Positions 62,558 to 64,000 of a stretch of 64,000 nt of DNA are shown here, piece by piece; the stretch's first letter is position 1; every line of letters starts with the position of its first letter. The translations under genes were made by a program, and so were the position numbers. The stretch comes from Maribrevibacterium harenarium (lineage in GTDB: Bacteria > Pseudomonadota > Gammaproteobacteria > Pseudomonadales > Marinomonadaceae), in the NCBI RefSeq assembly GCF_006385675.1, contig NZ_VFRR01000017.1, forward strand, positions 1-64,000, in the 5' to 3' direction. The notes beneath the pieces are model-generated. The model searched no databases, had not been told where the DNA came from, and saw nothing but the letters and a program-made list of their open reading frames with translations.

Positions 62558-63223
62558 TTAGACTTGAGTATCCCGTAGGGATATATGTGGCCAGCCACGC
62601 TCTTTGGCGATCTCGGTGAGCACGGAGTCAGCATCGACGGCAATGGGGTGATCAACGATTTCTAGTAGTGGCAAATCGTTACGGGAGTCACTGTAAAAAT
62701 AACTGCCTTCTAAACTGTAGCCGGTTTGTTCCAGCCAAGCGTTTAGTCTGGTTACTTTACCATCCTGGAAGCTGGGAATGCCTACCACTTTCCCGGTGTA
62801 GCGCTCCCCGTCCATTTCTGGAATGGGGGCAATAATGTCATCGAAGCCTAACTTAGCAGCGATGGGGCCGGTAACGAACTGGTTGGTCGCGGTGATCATT
62901 AGCAAGTAATGACCTTGGCTGCGGTGGTGTTGGAGTAGCTTGTGAGCCTCTTGTTGCATCATGGGCTTCACTTTCTGCTCCATGAACTCACTATGCAGTG
63001 CTTCATATTCTGCTTTGCTGAATTGGGTGAGTGGCGCCAGACTAAAGGCTAGATATTCATGAATATCCAGATTCCCCGCTTGGTATTGAGCAAAAAAGCG
63101 ATCGTTCGCCTCTTTATAGACAGCAACGTCTACTAGCCCTTTATCCACCAAAAATTGTCCCCACGCGTAGTCGCTGTCCCCGTTCAGCAAGGTGCCATCT
63201 AAGTCAAATATCGCAAGAGTCAC
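62558..63223 (-). CDS. HAD-family phosphatase (HAD-IB, SerB-like)
   Basis: A 221-residue HAD hydrolase. Motif I is AIFDLDGTLLNGDSD, motif II ITATNQFV, and motif IV FYSDSRNDLPLL with the metal Asp pair. Phosphoserine-like or other small phosphate substrates are possible. GTG at 63223 is chosen since family members begin about five residues before motif I; a longer frame reaches 63331 but adds an implausible Cys-rich leader. Divergent from rppH, an arrangement also seen in Pseudomonas. Confidence 0.85.
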   Translation of the reverse strand: MTLAIFDLDGTLLNGDSDYAWGQFLVDKGLVDVAVYKEANDRFFAQYQAGNLDIHEYLAFSLAPLTQFSKAEYEALHSEFMEQKVKPMMQQEAHKLLQHHRSQGHYLLMITATNQFVTGPIAAKLGFDDIIAPIPEMDGERYTGKVVGIPSFQDGKVTRLNAWLEQTGYSLEGSYFYSDSRNDLPLLEIVDHPIAVDADSVLTEIAKERGWPHISLRDTQV

Positions 63224-63360
63224 ACTGTTTACCTTATCCACATCGAAAGTGGGTTTAGTATACCCACAGGTACAACAAATAACATCAGGCCGAATTGTGT
63301 GGAACCGGGAATTGTGGAACAATGAAATCAATTTATTCTTAAGTTATAAGGTGATAGCTC

Positions 63361-63861
63361 GTGATTGATGCAGACGGATATAGACCGAATGTGGGCATCA
63401 TACTGATGAACGAGCGTGGCCAACTACTTTGGGCGAGGCGTGTTGGGCAGAATGCTTGGCAATTCCCGCAAGGTGGTATCAAGTCCAATGAGACTCCTGA
63501 AGAAGCACTTTATCGGGAGTTAAAAGAAGAAATTGGCCTTGATCCCCATCAGGTCGAAATTCTTGGTAAAACCCGAGGCTGGTTACGCTATCGATTGCCT
63601 AAGCGCATGCTACGTCACAACAGCAAGCCCTTATGTATCGGTCAAAAACAAAAATGGTTTTTATTGTCCATCCGTTGCGCCGACGCTTGTGTCTGTGTCG
63701 ATGGTGGAGATTGCCCAGAGTTTGATGGTTGGCGTTGGGTCAGCTACTGGTATCCACTAGGTCAAGTGGTCGCTTTTAAAAAGGATGTCTATCGGCGCGC
63801 TTTGAAAGAGTTGATACCTAATGCCCACCGTTGGTTGAGTCGCACGCAAAAATGCAAGTAA
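63361..63861 (+). CDS. rppH: RNA pyrophosphohydrolase RppH
   Basis: Nudix enzyme of 166 residues that removes pyrophosphate from mRNA 5' ends and so starts RNase E decay. It starts [20 protein letters not shown] from GTG at 63361, has [12 protein letters not shown] and ELKEEIGL of the Nudix box, and keeps the GQKQKWFLL and VVAFKKDVY motifs of RppH. The usual downstream neighbour ptsP follows by 32 bases. Confidence 0.97.
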   Translation: MIDADGYRPNVGIILMNERGQLLWARRVGQNAWQFPQGGIKSNETPEEALYRELKEEIGLDPHQVEILGKTRGWLRYRLPKRMLRHNSKPLCIGQKQKWFLLSIRCADACVCVDGGDCPEFDGWRWVSYWYPLGQVVAFKKDVYRRALKELIPNAHRWLSRTQKCK

Positions 63862-63893
63862 GCGTGCTTGAGTAGTAACAGATAAGGAACCCT

Positions 63894-64000
63894 ATGCTAA
63901 GTTTATTGCGCCGCATTACTCAGGAGGTTACGGCTGCCCAGTCGTTGCCCGCTGCTCTGGATATCATTGTACGTCGTGTGCGACGTGCCATGCGTTCAGA
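63894..64000 (+). CDS. ptsP: Phosphoenolpyruvate-protein phosphotransferase PtsP, N-terminal part
   Basis: The window ends after 35 codons. MLSLLRRITQEVTAAQSLPA and the next residues match the start of the GAF domain of PtsP, the first enzyme of the nitrogen-related phosphotransferase chain. GATAAGGAACCCT precedes the ATG. The rppH-ptsP order supports the call. Confidence 0.8.
   Translation, partial: MLSLLRRITQEVTAAQSLPAALDIIVRRVRRAMRS

Overview
The window looks like a chromosomal segment of a marine gammaproteobacterium of the Oceanospirillales/Marinomonas/Reinekea kind; the genus cannot be fixed from sequence alone. Supporting signs are the Pseudomonas-type Fur with a single cysteine in its metal region, the conserved blocks grpE-dnaK-dnaJ, ffh-rpsP-rimM-trmD-rplS, dsbC-hom-thrC-rsmE-recJ and ygfB-pepP-ubiI, the flagellar accessory genes flgP/flgT, and a tmRNA whose encoded tag is ANDETYALAA.

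Bases 1-2528 are accessory DNA: the end of an IS21-like element that has cut off an integrase, a serine recombinase, a ParB/sulfiredoxin-fold protein, and an array of four 13-bp repeats that abuts the 3' end of ssrA. This is the remnant of an island integrated at the tmRNA gene. From ssrA rightward the window is core chromosome.

Layout of the core: ssrA-smpB; an NSS-family transporter; ratA-rnfH facing bamE; fur; recN with a LexA box; grpE and dnaK with sigma-32 promoters; dnaJ; a uridine-kinase-like gene; a long-form GAPDH and, facing it, a candidate structured small RNA; a GcvA-like regulator; a degenerate PilZ protein with a DUF501 protein; a MocR regulator; a peroxiredoxin; ppnN; nudC; kbl-tdh; a polysaccharide deacetylase. 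Then come eight tRNA genes in one array plus tRNA-Tyr, and a seven-gene minus-strand cluster from a small lipoprotein through FlgP, FlgT, a ZapB-like coiled coil, a small barrel and a 53-residue membrane protein to a ProQ/FinO-domain RNA chaperone.

The right half holds a glycerate-kinase-like protein, an esterase, suhB, a 37-residue CcoM-like membrane protein with an FNR/ANR-like box, an MscS channel, a frameshifted greB, a DUF72 protein, a Nudix hydrolase, corB-like and ypjD-like genes, ffh, the rpsP and threonine operons, a diguanylate cyclase, recJ, folD, ygfB-pepP-ubiI, a Fur-boxed ferric-iron ABC transporter, an HDOD protein, rlmI, an unknown lipoprotein, a HAD phosphatase, rppH and the start of ptsP.

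The most unusual items are (a) a minus-strand unit between the diguanylate cyclase and recJ with a good -10, a 19-codon ORF with three consecutive Cys codons and a Cys-stop end, followed at once by an intrinsic terminator and no downstream gene; (b) a four-hairpin candidate sRNA with its own promoter and terminator beside the GAPDH gene; (c) the flgP/flgT/proQ-like cluster with two very small membrane or lipoprotein genes; and (d) the single-base lesion in greB.
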